Assembly: GCF_000472285.1 (NCBI RefSeq)
Contig: NZ_KI421413.1
Span: 483,433 to 547,432 of the forward strand
Source of the DNA: Desulfuromonas sp. TF
GTDB taxonomy: Bacteria > Desulfobacterota > Desulfuromonadia > Desulfuromonadales > ATBO01
DNA: 64,000 nucleotides
Reading direction: 5' to 3'
Every line of letters begins with the position of its first letter. Positions within the stretch are counted from its first letter, which is position 1. The notes under the pieces were generated by a model. That model saw nothing but the letters and a program-made list of their open reading frames with translations. It searched no databases and had not been told where the DNA came from. Shown here piece by piece: positions 8,489 through 19,198 of this stretch. A program made the position numbers and the translations under genes.

Positions 8489-8901
8489 TAGACAGGAGCA
8501 AAAGAGATTTTTTCAAAAATTGTCTCATGGCCGGGGCGGTGGTGGCGACCTCAGGAACCGCGGTGCGCCCCCGGAATGCAGACGCCTGCCCTCATAAAAC
8601 GATCAAGGGCATCTGCCTGTACGTTCCCAACCTGGGAAAGGCGAGCGAATTTGTGGAATTGATGAACAGAAACGCTCCTGGGGACTGGACGGTTCATCCC
8701 CTGACGGGTTCATTGACCGACTGCTACTTCAAAACCAGAAGCCTTTACGAAGAGGCCAAAGGCAAGGCCAACACCTTCGTCGGTGTTGTTGATCCGGGGA
8801 GCTTAGCCCTCATCCATGCGGCGATAGTCGACAGCGGCGGCAGCTTCCACTACATCACCTACGAAGAACGGAACCGGGTGACCTTTTCCGCGCAGATTTA
8901 A
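8485..8901 (+). CDS. Exported protein of unknown function in the PCMH operon
   Basis: A 138-residue protein starting inside the stop of the cytochrome gene (4-base overlap), so the two are probably translated together. The leader SKRDFFKNCLMAGAVV resembles a Tat signal, with KR instead of RR, then Ala-rich sequence up to about residue 34. The mature part has no cofactor motif that I recognise. A role in folding or export of the flavoproteins, which lack signal peptides themselves, is possible but only inferred from position. Confidence 0.7.
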   Translation: MIDRSKRDFFKNCLMAGAVVATSGTAVRPRNADACPHKTIKGICLYVPNLGKASEFVELMNRNAPGDWTVHPLTGSLTDCYFKTRSLYEEAKGKANTFVGVVDPGSLALIHAAIVDSGGSFHYITYEERNRVTFSAQI

Positions 8902-9020
8902 CTAAACAGCCGGGATTTTAGCCACGCAGGTTCATCGGCCAAGTATGTCATCAAGGTGCTCAGTCAAACCTAAGGGGTTGGTTAACGTTGCGAAAAATAA
9001 CAATTGAGGAGGTAAGATAG

Positions 9021-10610
9021 ATGAGTCGTTTCGTTGCACTTCCTGTGGGCGTGACAGAAGAGACCTTCGCAAAGGCCATCAAGGAGTACCGCGCCCTTCT
9101 CGGCGAGGAGCGGGTGCGCACCGATCCCAGCTCGTTGCAGTCCTATACGAAAATCATGTACCCGGAAAGCGAAGAGCAGCATGTCCCTTCCGCGGCGATG
9201 CTGCCAAGAACGGTCGAAGAAATCCAAGCTGTCGTGGCCATAGCCAACAAGTACAAAACCCCTCTCTGGACGGTAAGCACCGGGAAGAACTTTGGCTACG
9301 GGTCCTCGGCTCCGGCGACCCGGGGCCAGATCGTGCTCGACCTCAAGACCATGAACAAAATCATCCACATTGATGCGGAGCTGGGATACTGCCTGGTGGA
9401 GCCGGGGGTCACCTACTACGATCTCAATAAATACTTTGAAAAGCACAAGATGAATCTGATGATCTCCGTTCCGTCCCCCTCGGCGATCGTCGGTCCCGTC
9501 GGCAACATCTGCGACCGCGGGGCCGGCTACACCCCTTATGGTGATCACTTTCTCTTCTCCTGCGGAATGGAAGTCGTCTTAGCCAACGGAGATGTGATTC
9601 GCACCGGCATGGGAGGGATCCCTGATTCGAGCAGCTGGCATGCCTTTAAATGGGGATATGGCCCATATGTCGATGGTCTGTTCACCCAGTCCAACTACGG
9701 GATTGTCACCAAGATGGGCGTCTGGCTCATGAAGACGCCGCCCCCGGGCGGGTACAAGCCCTTTCTGATGAAATTTTCGAAGCATGAGATGCTTCCCGAG
9801 ATCATCAAAACCATCATGCCGCTTCGTTTGAGTCAGATCATTCCCAATGCGTGCGTCGTGGTGAATCCTCTCTTGGAAGCGGCCTGCTACTGCAACTATG
9901 AGAGGACCGGCAAGCTGACGAGCAAGGAGACGTTCTACAAGGGAACGGGGATTCTTCCTCCCAAGGTCATCGAGGAGATCAGGCGTGAGCTGGATATCGG
10001 CGCCTGGAGTTTTTACGCCGCCCTTTACGGAACTCCGGAACAGGTAGCGCTGAACTGGAAGTACGTCACAGGGGCGTTTAAGGGCAAATTCGGCGGCGAT
10101 GTGGTCATCGTTACAGAGGAAGAAGCCGGGGACGATATCAACTTCGAGTTCCGCCGTCAGATGATGAAGGGAGGGTGTTCCCTTCAGGAATTCACCTATT
10201 ACAACTGGCGCGGGGGCGGCGGCTCCACGTGGTTCGCTCCGGTGGCAGCCGCCAGACCGTCGGAAAGCATGAATCAGGTGGAGCTAGCGACGAAAGTTCT
10301 CAATGAGCACGGATTCGACTACCTTGCCGAATACATCGTCGGTTGGCGCGAAATGCACCACATCATCGACCTTCTCTACGATCGGAACGACCCGGAGGAA
10401 TTGAAACGGGCTTACGCGTGTTATGACGAGCTTCTGAGCGTTTTCAAAAAGAACGGTTATGGAACTTACCGGACCAACCCGGCCTTCATGGAGAAGACGG
10501 CGGACACCTTCGGACCGGAAATGCGAAAAATACACCGCTCTCTCAAACAGGCCTTGGATCCAAATAATATTCTGGCTCCCGGTAAGTCGGGCATCAACCT
10601 GAACGCCTGA
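9021..10610 (+). CDS. p-Cresol methylhydroxylase-type flavoprotein, catalytic alpha subunit
   Basis: A 529-residue protein of the vanillyl-alcohol oxidase / PCMH flavoprotein family. It hydroxylates p-cresol with water to 4-hydroxybenzyl alcohol, probably then to the aldehyde, passing electrons to cytochrome c. The N-terminal FAD-binding domain is visible (TVSTGKNFGYGSSAPATRGQ, about 84-103; VEPGVTYYDL near 126). The segment FTYYNWRGGGGSTWFAPV holds Tyr394, aligned with the covalent FAD tyrosine of PchF (Tyr384) and with the residue number reported for the G. metallireducens alpha subunit. The end is DPNNILAPGKSGI. GAGGAGG precedes the ATG. No signal peptide is seen. Confidence 0.92.
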   Translation: MSRFVALPVGVTEETFAKAIKEYRALLGEERVRTDPSSLQSYTKIMYPESEEQHVPSAAMLPRTVEEIQAVVAIANKYKTPLWTVSTGKNFGYGSSAPATRGQIVLDLKTMNKIIHIDAELGYCLVEPGVTYYDLNKYFEKHKMNLMISVPSPSAIVGPVGNICDRGAGYTPYGDHFLFSCGMEVVLANGDVIRTGMGGIPDSSSWHAFKWGYGPYVDGLFTQSNYGIVTKMGVWLMKTPPPGGYKPFLMKFSKHEMLPEIIKTIMPLRLSQIIPNACVVVNPLLEAACYCNYERTGKLTSKETFYKGTGILPPKVIEEIRRELDIGAWSFYAALYGTPEQVALNWKYVTGAFKGKFGGDVVIVTEEEAGDDINFEFRRQMMKGGCSLQEFTYYNWRGGGGSTWFAPVAAARPSESMNQVELATKVLNEHGFDYLAEYIVGWREMHHIIDLLYDRNDPEELKRAYACYDELLSVFKKNGYGTYRTNPAFMEKTADTFGPEMRKIHRSLKQALDPNNILAPGKSGINLNA

Positions 10611-10746
10611 GGGTGACGCTTGTGCGGGCTAGAACCAGGTATGGGAGAAACACCTTTGGAGCTGTCAAGCCCATTTGTTTGGCTTGTCCTGATGGCGGCA
10701 CAGCCGGATAGTTAATACGTCCGAACATGTTGAGGAGGTTTAAAAG

Positions 10747-12246
10747 ATGAGTCGTTTCGTTGCTCTTCCCAAAGGAGTGAGCGAAGAAAATTTCGCCAAA
10801 GCCATTCAAGACTATCGTGCCCAGCTTGGCGAAAACCGGGTGCTCACGGACGCCGCCTCTCTTCAGCCCTACGTGAAGGAGGTTCTGCCCGACAAATTGG
10901 AGAGGCAAATGCCCTCGGCGGTCGTGACGCCCTCATCGGTCCAGGACATACAGGCGGTGGTGCGCATAGCCAACAACTATAAAACGCCCCTTTGGACAGT
11001 ATGCAATGGAGAGAATGAGGGCTATGGCGGAAGTGCTCCAGCGACACGGGGCCAGATCGTGCTTGACTTGAGGCACATGAACAAGATCCTCCACGTCGAT
11101 GAAGAGCTGGGCTATTGCTTGCTGGAGCCTGGGGTGACCTATGGCGATTTGCAAAATCATCTCAAAACTCACGATAGCCACCTCTGGCTCGATTCCCCCG
11201 CTTCTTCGGCCTCGGTGAGTGTCGTTGGCAATACGCTGGATCGGGGATGTGGCTATACGCCGTACCATGATCACTTTTTCTTTTCCTGTGGCATGGAAGT
11301 CGTGTTGGGCGACGGCACCTTGCTTCGAACCGGGATGGGCGGAGTCCCCAATTCAACGAGCTGGCAAGTCTTCAAGTGGGGGTATGGCCCGTATGTCGAC
11401 GGAATTTTCACTCAGGGCAACAACGGCATCGTGACCAAACTCGGTGCATGGTTGATGGGCGCGCCTCCTGCGGGAGGGTATAAACCCTTTTGTCTCCGAC
11501 TCCCCAAGACCGAGATGCTCGAAAAGCTCATGGGCCCCTTGGTGCTTCTGCGTCAAACGCATATCATTCCAAATGCCTGCGCCCTTGTGAACGCAGGGTG
11601 GGAGTCAAACGATCGCACGGCGCATAATGCAGGTGCCAAGGGACCAGGGGGCGTCGGCGCCTGGAACCTCTACGGTGCCGTTTATGGGACCCCCGAACAG
11701 GTTGAGCTGAATTGGGGATACGTCACCGGAACCTTCAAGGCGCTCTTTGGAGACCAGGCTCAGATTATAACCGAGCAAGAGGCGAAGGATGATCCTGTCT
11801 TTCAGCACCGCAAACAGTTGATGCAGGGGCGGACGCAATCTCAGCGGTACAAAGGCGGCGTCATGCAGTTTTCTGCTATAGCCCCCGCCGTCGCTTCCGA
11901 GTGCCGCCAGCAGGTGCGTGTTGCAGAAGAGGTTCTGCGCAAACACCAGTTCGATTACCTTTCAGAGTTCATTGTCGGGTGGCGGGATGCCCGTCACGTG
12001 ATCGAGCTTCGGTTTGACCCTGCGAAATCTGAGCAGCACAGGCGCGCCCACCAATGCTATGGAGAGCTGTTGGAGCGCTTCAGCAAGCAGGGATGGGGGG
12101 TCGACCGTGCCAACACGGCGTTCATGGACAAGGTTGCCGATACCTATGGACCTGCGATGAAAAGGTTCAATCACGCTATAAAAAAGGCGCTCGATCCAAA
12201 CAATATCCTGGCGCCGGGCAAATCCGGGATCAGCCTGGGCGCGTAA
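10747..12246 (+). CDS. PCMH flavoprotein paralogue (alpha'), lacking the FAD-linking tyrosine
   Basis: A 499-residue paralogue of the preceding protein, starting with the same MSRFVALP and ending DPNNILAPGKSGI. It lacks the catalytic copy's TYYNWRGG segment: here SQRYKGGVMQFSAIAP replaces it, so no residue aligns clearly with Tyr394. A second loop near residue 285 is also shorter. In G. metallireducens an alpha' subunit without FAD was reported beside the active one, so this is probably its equivalent: a structural or electron-relay subunit. The glycine-rich FAD segment survives (NGENEGYGGSAPATRGQ). GAGGAGG precedes the ATG; the gap to the alpha gene is 136 bases. Confidence 0.9.
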   Translation: MSRFVALPKGVSEENFAKAIQDYRAQLGENRVLTDAASLQPYVKEVLPDKLERQMPSAVVTPSSVQDIQAVVRIANNYKTPLWTVCNGENEGYGGSAPATRGQIVLDLRHMNKILHVDEELGYCLLEPGVTYGDLQNHLKTHDSHLWLDSPASSASVSVVGNTLDRGCGYTPYHDHFFFSCGMEVVLGDGTLLRTGMGGVPNSTSWQVFKWGYGPYVDGIFTQGNNGIVTKLGAWLMGAPPAGGYKPFCLRLPKTEMLEKLMGPLVLLRQTHIIPNACALVNAGWESNDRTAHNAGAKGPGGVGAWNLYGAVYGTPEQVELNWGYVTGTFKALFGDQAQIITEQEAKDDPVFQHRKQLMQGRTQSQRYKGGVMQFSAIAPAVASECRQQVRVAEEVLRKHQFDYLSEFIVGWRDARHVIELRFDPAKSEQHRRAHQCYGELLERFSKQGWGVDRANTAFMDKVADTYGPAMKRFNHAIKKALDPNNILAPGKSGISLGA

Positions 12247-12385
12247 AATGTAAAGGACGCAGCGCTAAGAAAACATTGCTCAAGGGGCGGCAGCCGATGA
12301 GGTCGCCAGGCATGTTAACCGCAGGATGATGCTGTCATTCGGACACACAGTGTCTATCGACTACATACCAAAGGAGTGCTCTCTT

Positions 12386-13651
12386 ATGTATTCAAAGGCA
12401 AGATGGCTGATTCTGTTTTCGGCCGCCGTGGCAATCATGTCCCTTTACATCAACATGATCGTTTTCGCTCCCATCCTCGGTAACATTGCCGGTTCCCTGG
12501 ATGTCGACATGGGCACGGCGACCAATCTGATGATGGGCTTCGTGCTTTCGGTGGCCTGCGTTCTTATCTGGGGCGGGGTCGTCTGCGACAAGTTCGGCAT
12601 CACTGCGGCGTTTATCCTCGGTCTGCTGTGCACCACCATTCCCGCAACGCTGATGCCGCTATTGGGTCAAAGCTTCAGTGCGGTCTTTGTAGCCCGTTTG
12701 ATCCAGGGTGCTTCGGTCGGATTCATCTTCGCCACCATCGGACCCATCCTGGCCCTGTGGTTCCCGCCTAAGGAGCAGGGTCTAGCCGCCGGAGTTCTGT
12801 TCGGCTCCATCTCCCTGGGATCGACTATCGGCGTCGTCGCCTCTCCCGTTCTGCTCGAAGTACTGGGAAGTTGGGAAATAACGGTCGCGGTGATGTCGAT
12901 TCCGGGATGGGCCGGGATCGTTATGGCCTATCTCTTCACCCGCCAGACCCCCTCGCCGGAGGTCATCGAGACGCTGCAGGCGGGCACGGCATCCGGGAAG
13001 AACGACCTTACCGTCAAGCAGGCCCTCGCCCTGCCCAAGACCGTCATTGTGACGGCAGTGATCGTCTGTAACGCCTGGGCCATGTACTGCATGTACAACC
13101 TGGTGCCCCCGTTCCTGGCGGCACCGGCGCCGATGGGGGTCGGCCTGCCCCCGGTCAGCGCCGGCAACCTTTCCCTGGCCTTGACCTCGGTCGGGATCAT
13201 TGCTCCCTTCGTCGGCGGCATCTTCTTCGACAGGATTGTCAAGGGGAACCCCAAACCCGCCGTCATCATTGGTTTTGCCCTCACCGGGCTATTCACCTAT
13301 GTTATTTCCTTGCCATCGATATTCGGTAATATGCCAGCCTTAATTGTATGCCTGATGCTTGCAGGATGGGGAATCCCCTTTATGGGTTCTTCGCTCAGTG
13401 CTTTTATTGCGACGAGTTACCCTCCCGACATGGTGGGCAGGATGATGGGATTCTGTTTCGGCGTCGGAACTCTCGGTGGGGCATTGGGCCTCTATCTAGG
13501 CGGCCGTTCGATCGGCTCCACCGGAAATTTTGTTATTGCCATGACGATGATTTCGGGGGCCGCGCTCGTCGGCATCATTCTGATGCTTCCACTTAAAGGA
13601 AAACAGACGGCTAAGATTCCTGCTGAGGCTGAAATTTCACGGATATCCTGA
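12386..13651 (+). CDS. MFS transporter
   Basis: A 421-residue major facilitator protein with about twelve hydrophobic helices and the loop 2-3 motif GGVVCDKFG. An in-frame ATG at 12326 exists, but AAGGAG at 12371-12376 points to the ATG at 12386, which puts the first helix at the N-terminus. Its place after the PCMH genes suggests uptake of an aromatic substrate or export of a product such as 4-hydroxybenzoate; specificity cannot be read from the sequence. The 243 bases after it contain only a weak hairpin near 13664-13680. Confidence 0.87.
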   Translation: MYSKARWLILFSAAVAIMSLYINMIVFAPILGNIAGSLDVDMGTATNLMMGFVLSVACVLIWGGVVCDKFGITAAFILGLLCTTIPATLMPLLGQSFSAVFVARLIQGASVGFIFATIGPILALWFPPKEQGLAAGVLFGSISLGSTIGVVASPVLLEVLGSWEITVAVMSIPGWAGIVMAYLFTRQTPSPEVIETLQAGTASGKNDLTVKQALALPKTVIVTAVIVCNAWAMYCMYNLVPPFLAAPAPMGVGLPPVSAGNLSLALTSVGIIAPFVGGIFFDRIVKGNPKPAVIIGFALTGLFTYVISLPSIFGNMPALIVCLMLAGWGIPFMGSSLSAFIATSYPPDMVGRMMGFCFGVGTLGGALGLYLGGRSIGSTGNFVIAMTMISGAALVGIILMLPLKGKQTAKIPAEAEISRIS

Positions 13652-13894
13652 TTTTTCATCGATGGAAAGCAGCGCTTTTTAGAGCCGCAATATGCTCGGT
13701 GATTTTCAACCTTGTGTAAGGAGGTACCGCGTACGTGCCCAATCAAAATATCCGGACCCTTCGGAAATTTGAAAACCTGTCTTACGTCCCTTGATGTTTC
13801 CGGTAGACTGGGGCAAGCGGTTTGGCTTACCATTTAAAATTGTAGGCAAATGGACTCGGCCCCAGCCACAGGTATTCTCACAGGATAACTATAG

Positions 13895-15538
13895 ATGTCG
13901 TTTTTTTTCGATTCATTAGAAAAGAAAATAGCTCAAAGTGGGACAATTCTGCCATTCACCCTAAAAATTCTTATTCTCTTTCCTCTTTTCTCGATCTTTA
14001 TTCTCACATTCGAAATTTATGCAGCGGCGAATTCGCGAAGCTTGAGAGTCATTGATTCTTCTACTGAGCCTATCACCCTTCATCCCCATCGTTCATTCGA
14101 TCAATATTCTGATGTGATTATCAGCCAAGTTTACGAAGGGCTTATCGATTATGATTCTGATGGCAGGCTCGTGCCGCGGCTCGCCGTCCGGTGGGAGAAG
14201 CTGTCCCCCACCCGGTACCGTTTCTGGCTCCGGAAGGGAGTTCGCTTCCATAACGGCGAGCCCTTCGACGCCCGGGCTGTCCGCTTCAGTGTGGAACGGC
14301 AGATTCACCGAATGCCGCCAGCCGCCAACTCCGTCGTGTTCGATCCGGACCTCCGCGCTGAAATCATCGATCCCTATACTGTTGATCTTGTGACGGGCCG
14401 GCCCGATGCTCGCCTGCCGTCGACTCTTCCCATGTTTCTGATGATCCTTCCGCCTAAATACCTTACGGATGTAGGCGACGACGGCCTGGAACATCACCCC
14501 ATCGGGACGGGTCCCTACCGCTATCGTGATCGAAAGCGAGGCCATTGGATTCGTTTGACGGCAAATCCGGATTACTGGCAACCGGATCTTCCTCATATCA
14601 AAGATGTGACCTTTCTGTTCGTTCCTCGAAACCAGCAATTTGACGCGCTCATGCAAGGAAAGTCCGATCTAGTGACGAAACTCAGAGGTACGGACTGTCT
14701 GCACGTGATGACGGGCCCAAATACCCGCGTTACAAAAAGACATGAAGCCGTAGCTCTTTGGATTTCTCTCAAAAACACGGATGGCCCATTCGCAGACCGG
14801 CGGGTGAGGCAAGCCGTGGGATATGCCATCAACAGGGAACATCTCATCGAGTACGTGGACAAGGGGAGTTCCGCAAGCGTATCCATCCCCTCCAATTCGA
14901 TTGAATACGGCTACAACCCGGACCTTCGGCCTTACCCCTTTGATCTGGATCGAGCCCGTCGACTTCTTTCCGATGCAGGTTACCCGCAGGGCTTCACAGT
15001 CCGTGCGTTGGTCTCGGAGGATACGGCAGACATGGTCCGAGCCATACAGGCACAGCTGAAGATGGTGGGAGTGGAAATGGACCTGACCATCGTCCCCTGG
15101 GAGAAATTTCTGCGGCTCATTTCCGACACGAAGATCCTGCCGGAACAGACTACCCCCGCTTGGGACATGACCGCCTGGATAACGGCCAATCCGACTCTGC
15201 ATGCCTTCTTTATGCCCATGGCTCTGTTTTATTCAAAGTCACCCTACGCCATTGTCTCCGATCCCCTATTCGACCGGACCTATCTCTCCTACGTCACCGA
15301 AGAGAATCCTGAGTTGCGTCAGGAGTTTTTAAACGATCTCCAGGCCAGGGCATTTAGCGAAGCTTACGGCATTTATATCGCTCAAAGGGTCCAGATCTAC
15401 GGTCTCCACTGGGATTTGAGAATCGAAAACAGTCCGACGGGAATGTTGACGGGTCGCACGTTAGCTGAGGCTTACTGGATGGATAAGCCGAAATCCCTCT
15501 GGGATGAGCGTTCCCAGGCCAAAAGGAATCCAAGATGA
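13895..15538 (+). CDS. Family 5 (peptide/nickel-type) extracellular solute-binding protein
   Basis: A 547-residue SBP_bac_5 protein. An N-terminal hydrophobic segment (about 22-45) serves as signal or anchor, followed by [36 protein letters not shown] and the [19 protein letters not shown] block typical of DppA/OppA-like proteins. No permease or ATPase gene is nearby. Instead its stop overlaps the start of a histidine kinase (ATGA), which overlaps a response regulator in turn. This arrangement suggests that the protein delivers ligand information to the kinase rather than to a transporter. Confidence 0.87.
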   Translation: MSFFFDSLEKKIAQSGTILPFTLKILILFPLFSIFILTFEIYAAANSRSLRVIDSSTEPITLHPHRSFDQYSDVIISQVYEGLIDYDSDGRLVPRLAVRWEKLSPTRYRFWLRKGVRFHNGEPFDARAVRFSVERQIHRMPPAANSVVFDPDLRAEIIDPYTVDLVTGRPDARLPSTLPMFLMILPPKYLTDVGDDGLEHHPIGTGPYRYRDRKRGHWIRLTANPDYWQPDLPHIKDVTFLFVPRNQQFDALMQGKSDLVTKLRGTDCLHVMTGPNTRVTKRHEAVALWISLKNTDGPFADRRVRQAVGYAINREHLIEYVDKGSSASVSIPSNSIEYGYNPDLRPYPFDLDRARRLLSDAGYPQGFTVRALVSEDTADMVRAIQAQLKMVGVEMDLTIVPWEKFLRLISDTKILPEQTTPAWDMTAWITANPTLHAFFMPMALFYSKSPYAIVSDPLFDRTYLSYVTEENPELRQEFLNDLQARAFSEAYGIYIAQRVQIYGLHWDLRIENSPTGMLTGRTLAEAYWMDKPKSLWDERSQAKRNPR

Positions 15539-17361
15539 AGATTGGGATCACCGGCAAGCTCATAATCATGATCCTTCCCGTTGTCATCGTTCCTTTATTC
15601 ATCACCGGTCTGATGGCCAATAACCTAACCGAAGAGATTGTTACTGATTTGCTCGACCATGTTCAAATGAACTTGGCCAAGGAAATCGCTGAAAAGACCA
15701 ACCAGGATTTCAAGACCGCCAAGTCCGATATTCGGATGCTTTCCGCACTTCCTGCTTTGAAAGACTTCTACTATAACAGGTTTTACGGCTTGGAATCCGA
15801 AGCGGAAATATCAAGGAAACAGGTAGAAAAATTTTTCCAGAACCTAGCTCAAAAGAACAAACTCTATTCCCGCATATCCTACGTCGACTTTGACGGTCTG
15901 GAAGTCGCGTCGGTCTTAAATGGCGAGCCGGCCATACTTCGGGGACAAGGAGTCGACGTATCATTGACAGAAAGCGAGCTGTTGTCTGGCAAGGAGGATC
16001 TGAGGGTTTCCAGCGTCATTTCCCTTGAGGACTCTGGGCAGCGTGTCGTGCGCCTCAGTTATTCTCTGTTCGATGTATGGTCCCGACTGGCAGGGGTTGT
16101 GATGCTGGAATTAAACTTCGATGAACTGTCCCACCAGGTTTTGTCTCAAAAAGTCAGTCAGCACGGATACGCTCTGGTACTCGACGAGAACGGCAGGGTT
16201 GTGATTCACCCTGAAGCCCGTATCCTCGGCAAAGCCCCCGATGAACTTCCCCTTCCGTCCCTGACGAAAGCCACAAAGGAGATGATACAAAGGCGCGAAG
16301 GGTCTATCTCCTATCTATATCAGGGTACGCAGGTCGCGGCATTTACCCCGGTCGAGGACAACGGTTGGACAGTGGTCGTCACTTTGCCTCTGAGGGAGTA
16401 CAAGGCGAAGATGTCGGCCATGCAGAACCGGATTCATATCATCGCCTTCGGTTCAGCCATCCTGGCTATGGGAGCGGGAATCATTTTCTCCTGGCGTTTT
16501 GTGAGGCCGATCAAAAGCCTTGCCCAAGCGGCAACGGCCATCTCCAAGGGGCAACTCCCCTCGCTGGTGACTCCGGAGTCCAGCGATGAACTGGGCGCCC
16601 TCACCCGCTCCTTCAATGAGATGTCCCAAAACCTCCGCAGCGTTCAGACCGAACTCGTCAAATCGGAAAAACTCGTTTCCTTGGGACGCTTGGCGGCCGG
16701 AGTCGCCCATGAGATTCGCAACCCCCTGAATGCAATCAACATGGCTTCCCAGTATCTGCGCTCCAGAATGGCGGACGATCCCGGAGCTCGTGAATCCATC
16801 GAATTGATCACGGATGAAATCTGCCATTTAAATAAATTCGTGACCGATTTCCTTAACTATGCCTTGCATCCGCCACTGAACCTGACGCCGATGAACATCA
16901 ACGAGCTTGTCACCGACGTCCTGGAAACCCATGCGACCCTGACCAGAGAGAAGAAGGTTTTTGTCCAGCGAAGCCTCTACGATCACATGCCCGATATCTT
17001 GATGGATGCCTTCCAGATCGAGCGCGTCCTTGTAAACCTGGTGGCGAACGCGATGGATGCCATGCCTGAGGGAGGAGTCCTTCGCGTCGATACATCGTTG
17101 CAGCCAGCTGAAAAAGAGGAGTTCACAATAGCGGTTCGGATTCAAGACACCGGGGTGGGCATCAGCGAAGAGAACCTCGAACGAGTCTTCGACCCGTTTT
17201 TCTCCACCAAGGAAAACGGCACCGGCATAGGACTCGCTCTGACTCAGAGCATCGTGGAGAATCATGGCGGCAAGCTCTTGGTCGAGTCCGAACTGGACAA
17301 GGGGACCGCCATGACCGTATTGCTTTCGAATATTCCGGCCGCGAGCAAGGAGGAAGAATGA
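15535..17361 (+). CDS. Membrane sensor histidine kinase with Cache-like periplasmic domain
   Basis: A 608-residue kinase. Transmembrane helix 1 (about 7-28), a periplasmic dCache-like region (about 30-295, ending with [19 protein letters not shown]), transmembrane helix 2 (about 300-320), HAMP, then HisKA with His392 in [15 protein letters not shown], and HATPase_c (N-box [15 protein letters not shown]1 [26 protein letters not shown]). The HExxNPL class of kinase typically partners NtrC-type regulators, and the gene overlaps one by four bases. It likely detects a substrate of the island, perhaps through the binding protein encoded just upstream. Confidence 0.92.
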   Translation: MKIGITGKLIIMILPVVIVPLFITGLMANNLTEEIVTDLLDHVQMNLAKEIAEKTNQDFKTAKSDIRMLSALPALKDFYYNRFYGLESEAEISRKQVEKFFQNLAQKNKLYSRISYVDFDGLEVASVLNGEPAILRGQGVDVSLTESELLSGKEDLRVSSVISLEDSGQRVVRLSYSLFDVWSRLAGVVMLELNFDELSHQVLSQKVSQHGYALVLDENGRVVIHPEARILGKAPDELPLPSLTKATKEMIQRREGSISYLYQGTQVAAFTPVEDNGWTVVVTLPLREYKAKMSAMQNRIHIIAFGSAILAMGAGIIFSWRFVRPIKSLAQAATAISKGQLPSLVTPESSDELGALTRSFNEMSQNLRSVQTELVKSEKLVSLGRLAAGVAHEIRNPLNAINMASQYLRSRMADDPGARESIELITDEICHLNKFVTDFLNYALHPPLNLTPMNINELVTDVLETHATLTREKKVFVQRSLYDHMPDILMDAFQIERVLVNLVANAMDAMPEGGVLRVDTSLQPAEKEEFTIAVRIQDTGVGISEENLERVFDPFFSTKENGTGIGLALTQSIVENHGGKLLVESELDKGTAMTVLLSNIPAASKEEE

Positions 17362-18734
17362 CAGGCAAAAGAGTGCTCATAGTAGATGATAGTGTCGGCA
17401 GTCTGAGGGCGTTGCGACAGGTTTTGGGGGCTGAGGGATACGAGGTGGTCACTGCCTCCCGCGGGCAGGAGGCCCTTCAACTATTCGAAGCAGGCCCCCC
17501 TTTCGACGCTGTTCTTGCGGACCTGAAAATGCCGGGCATGGATGGCCTGCAATTATACCGCCACCTGGTCTCGCTCGATCCCATGGTCCAATTCATTGTC
17601 ATGACCGCCCACGGCACGATCGGGTCAAGCGTGGAGGCGATGAAGGAGGGGGTCTACGACTATCTGGTAAAGCCCCTGAACACGGACGAACTTTCGCTCA
17701 TCCTGGCGAAGGCGATCCGCGCTCGCCAGCAGATGTCCGAACTTCAAGGACTGCGAGCCGAGGTTTCAGGAAGGTACGACTTCCACAACATCGTGGGTCA
17801 GAGTCTGGCCCTGCGAAAACTTTTCGACATGGTTAAAGCCGCAGCGCCCACGGACGCCACGATCCTGATTACTGGGGAAACGGGCACCGGCAAGGAGCTA
17901 TTCGCAAAAGCCATCCACTTCAACAGCCAGCGCGGGCAGAACACCCTGGTTTCCATCAACTGCGCAGCACTTTCCGAATCACTCCTGGAAGCCGAGCTGT
18001 TCGGCCATGTCAAAGGCGCATTCACCGGTGCGGCCTCCAGCCGCGTCGGACGTCTCGAAGCCGCCGACCAAGGTACCCTTTTTCTCGACGAGATCGGGCA
18101 GATGAGCCTGAGCCTGCAGGCCAAGCTCCTGCGGTTCCTGCAGGAACGCACGTTCGAGCCTGTTGGTTCGAGCACAACCCGTACCGTCAACACTCGCATC
18201 ATTGCCGCCACCAACCGCGACATGGAAGATGAGGTCAAAGCCCAACGTTTCCTTCCGGACTTGTATTACCGCCTTCAGGTGATCCAACTGACCATTCCAC
18301 CACTGCGGGAGCGCAAGGAGGACATTCCGCTGCTCGCGATGCACTTCATCAAGGAAGCGGCTGCCGAGCACGCACAAACGATGAGGGAAATGAGCAACGA
18401 AATTATCACGGCCCTGAGGGCCTACTCCTGGCCCGGTAATATACGGGAGTTGAAAAATACGATCGATAGATTGATGATTTTAGGAAAAGGACAGAAGATC
18501 CTTCTTAATGAACTGCCCCCCCATATGATCGAGCAGTCAAACCTCTCCCCGGAACCTTCGGACGGGTTGCTCAAGGAACTCCCACCGGGAGGCGTCACTC
18601 TGAAGGAAATCCAGAGAGAATTGCTTTACAAAACTCTTCAACTCTTCGATGGCAACCGCACCTTCGCTGCGAAAGCCTTGGGTATTTCCCGCAAGTCCCT
18701 CTGGGAAAGGATCGAGCGGTTCGGATTATCATGA
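17358..18734 (+). CDS. NtrC-family sigma-54-dependent response regulator
   Basis: A 458-residue regulator in three parts: a receiver with phospho-acceptor Asp55 ([12 protein letters not shown]), an AAA+ domain with Walker [11 protein letters not shown] and the sigma-54 contact loop GAFTGA, and a Fis-type helix-turn-helix ([20 protein letters not shown]). It should remodel sigma-54 RNA polymerase after phosphorylation by the kinase whose gene it overlaps. Two good sigma-54 promoters lie in the same island (4363-4378 minus, 6368-6383 plus) and are plausible targets. Confidence 0.94.
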   Translation: MTGKRVLIVDDSVGSLRALRQVLGAEGYEVVTASRGQEALQLFEAGPPFDAVLADLKMPGMDGLQLYRHLVSLDPMVQFIVMTAHGTIGSSVEAMKEGVYDYLVKPLNTDELSLILAKAIRARQQMSELQGLRAEVSGRYDFHNIVGQSLALRKLFDMVKAAAPTDATILITGETGTGKELFAKAIHFNSQRGQNTLVSINCAALSESLLEAELFGHVKGAFTGAASSRVGRLEAADQGTLFLDEIGQMSLSLQAKLLRFLQERTFEPVGSSTTRTVNTRIIAATNRDMEDEVKAQRFLPDLYYRLQVIQLTIPPLRERKEDIPLLAMHFIKEAAAEHAQTMREMSNEIITALRAYSWPGNIRELKNTIDRLMILGKGQKILLNELPPHMIEQSNLSPEPSDGLLKELPPGGVTLKEIQRELLYKTLQLFDGNRTFAAKALGISRKSLWERIERFGLS

Positions 18735-19198
18735 TTTAGCAATGCGCCTCCAAATCACTGGAAAGGAGCCCCCCTCCTGTCTTTATTTCGACTCCAGTAA
18801 TCCCAAGAAAAAACCTCTTTCCGGGATTCCGGATTCCGCTTATCGCTCGCTGAGCCTTCACCTTCTAAGCAACCTGCATTCCTAACATATGGGGATTCTG
18901 GCAATCACCCAAGCCGGACTCGAACTTCCAAGTCAGCTGAATTTTAACAAGTTTATACAGGTGATTTTTCCAGGGCGAAACACAGAAATAGCAAAGCGGC
19001 CGATTTCACCAAGGAAAACGGTCTCCTGATTTGCTGGTCTAAAGTTGGACGAAATTCGAACTTTTTTCACGCTATTTTTCTAATATGTTGTCCTGCATTG
19101 TACAGACCCATCTATAAGACCCAAAACAGCGGGTGTCTTGGTTTCCCTGGCTCATGGGAAATTTTGAAGTTTCAGGGAAGAGATTAAGCGCCGGAAGC
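18735..19198. other. Intergenic region, no gene recognised
   Basis: 464 bases between the regulator and the toxin gene. A weak hairpin, AGGAG with CTCCT around 18765-18780, may end the regulator transcript. No convincing open frame or RNA gene was seen. Confidence 0.4.
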
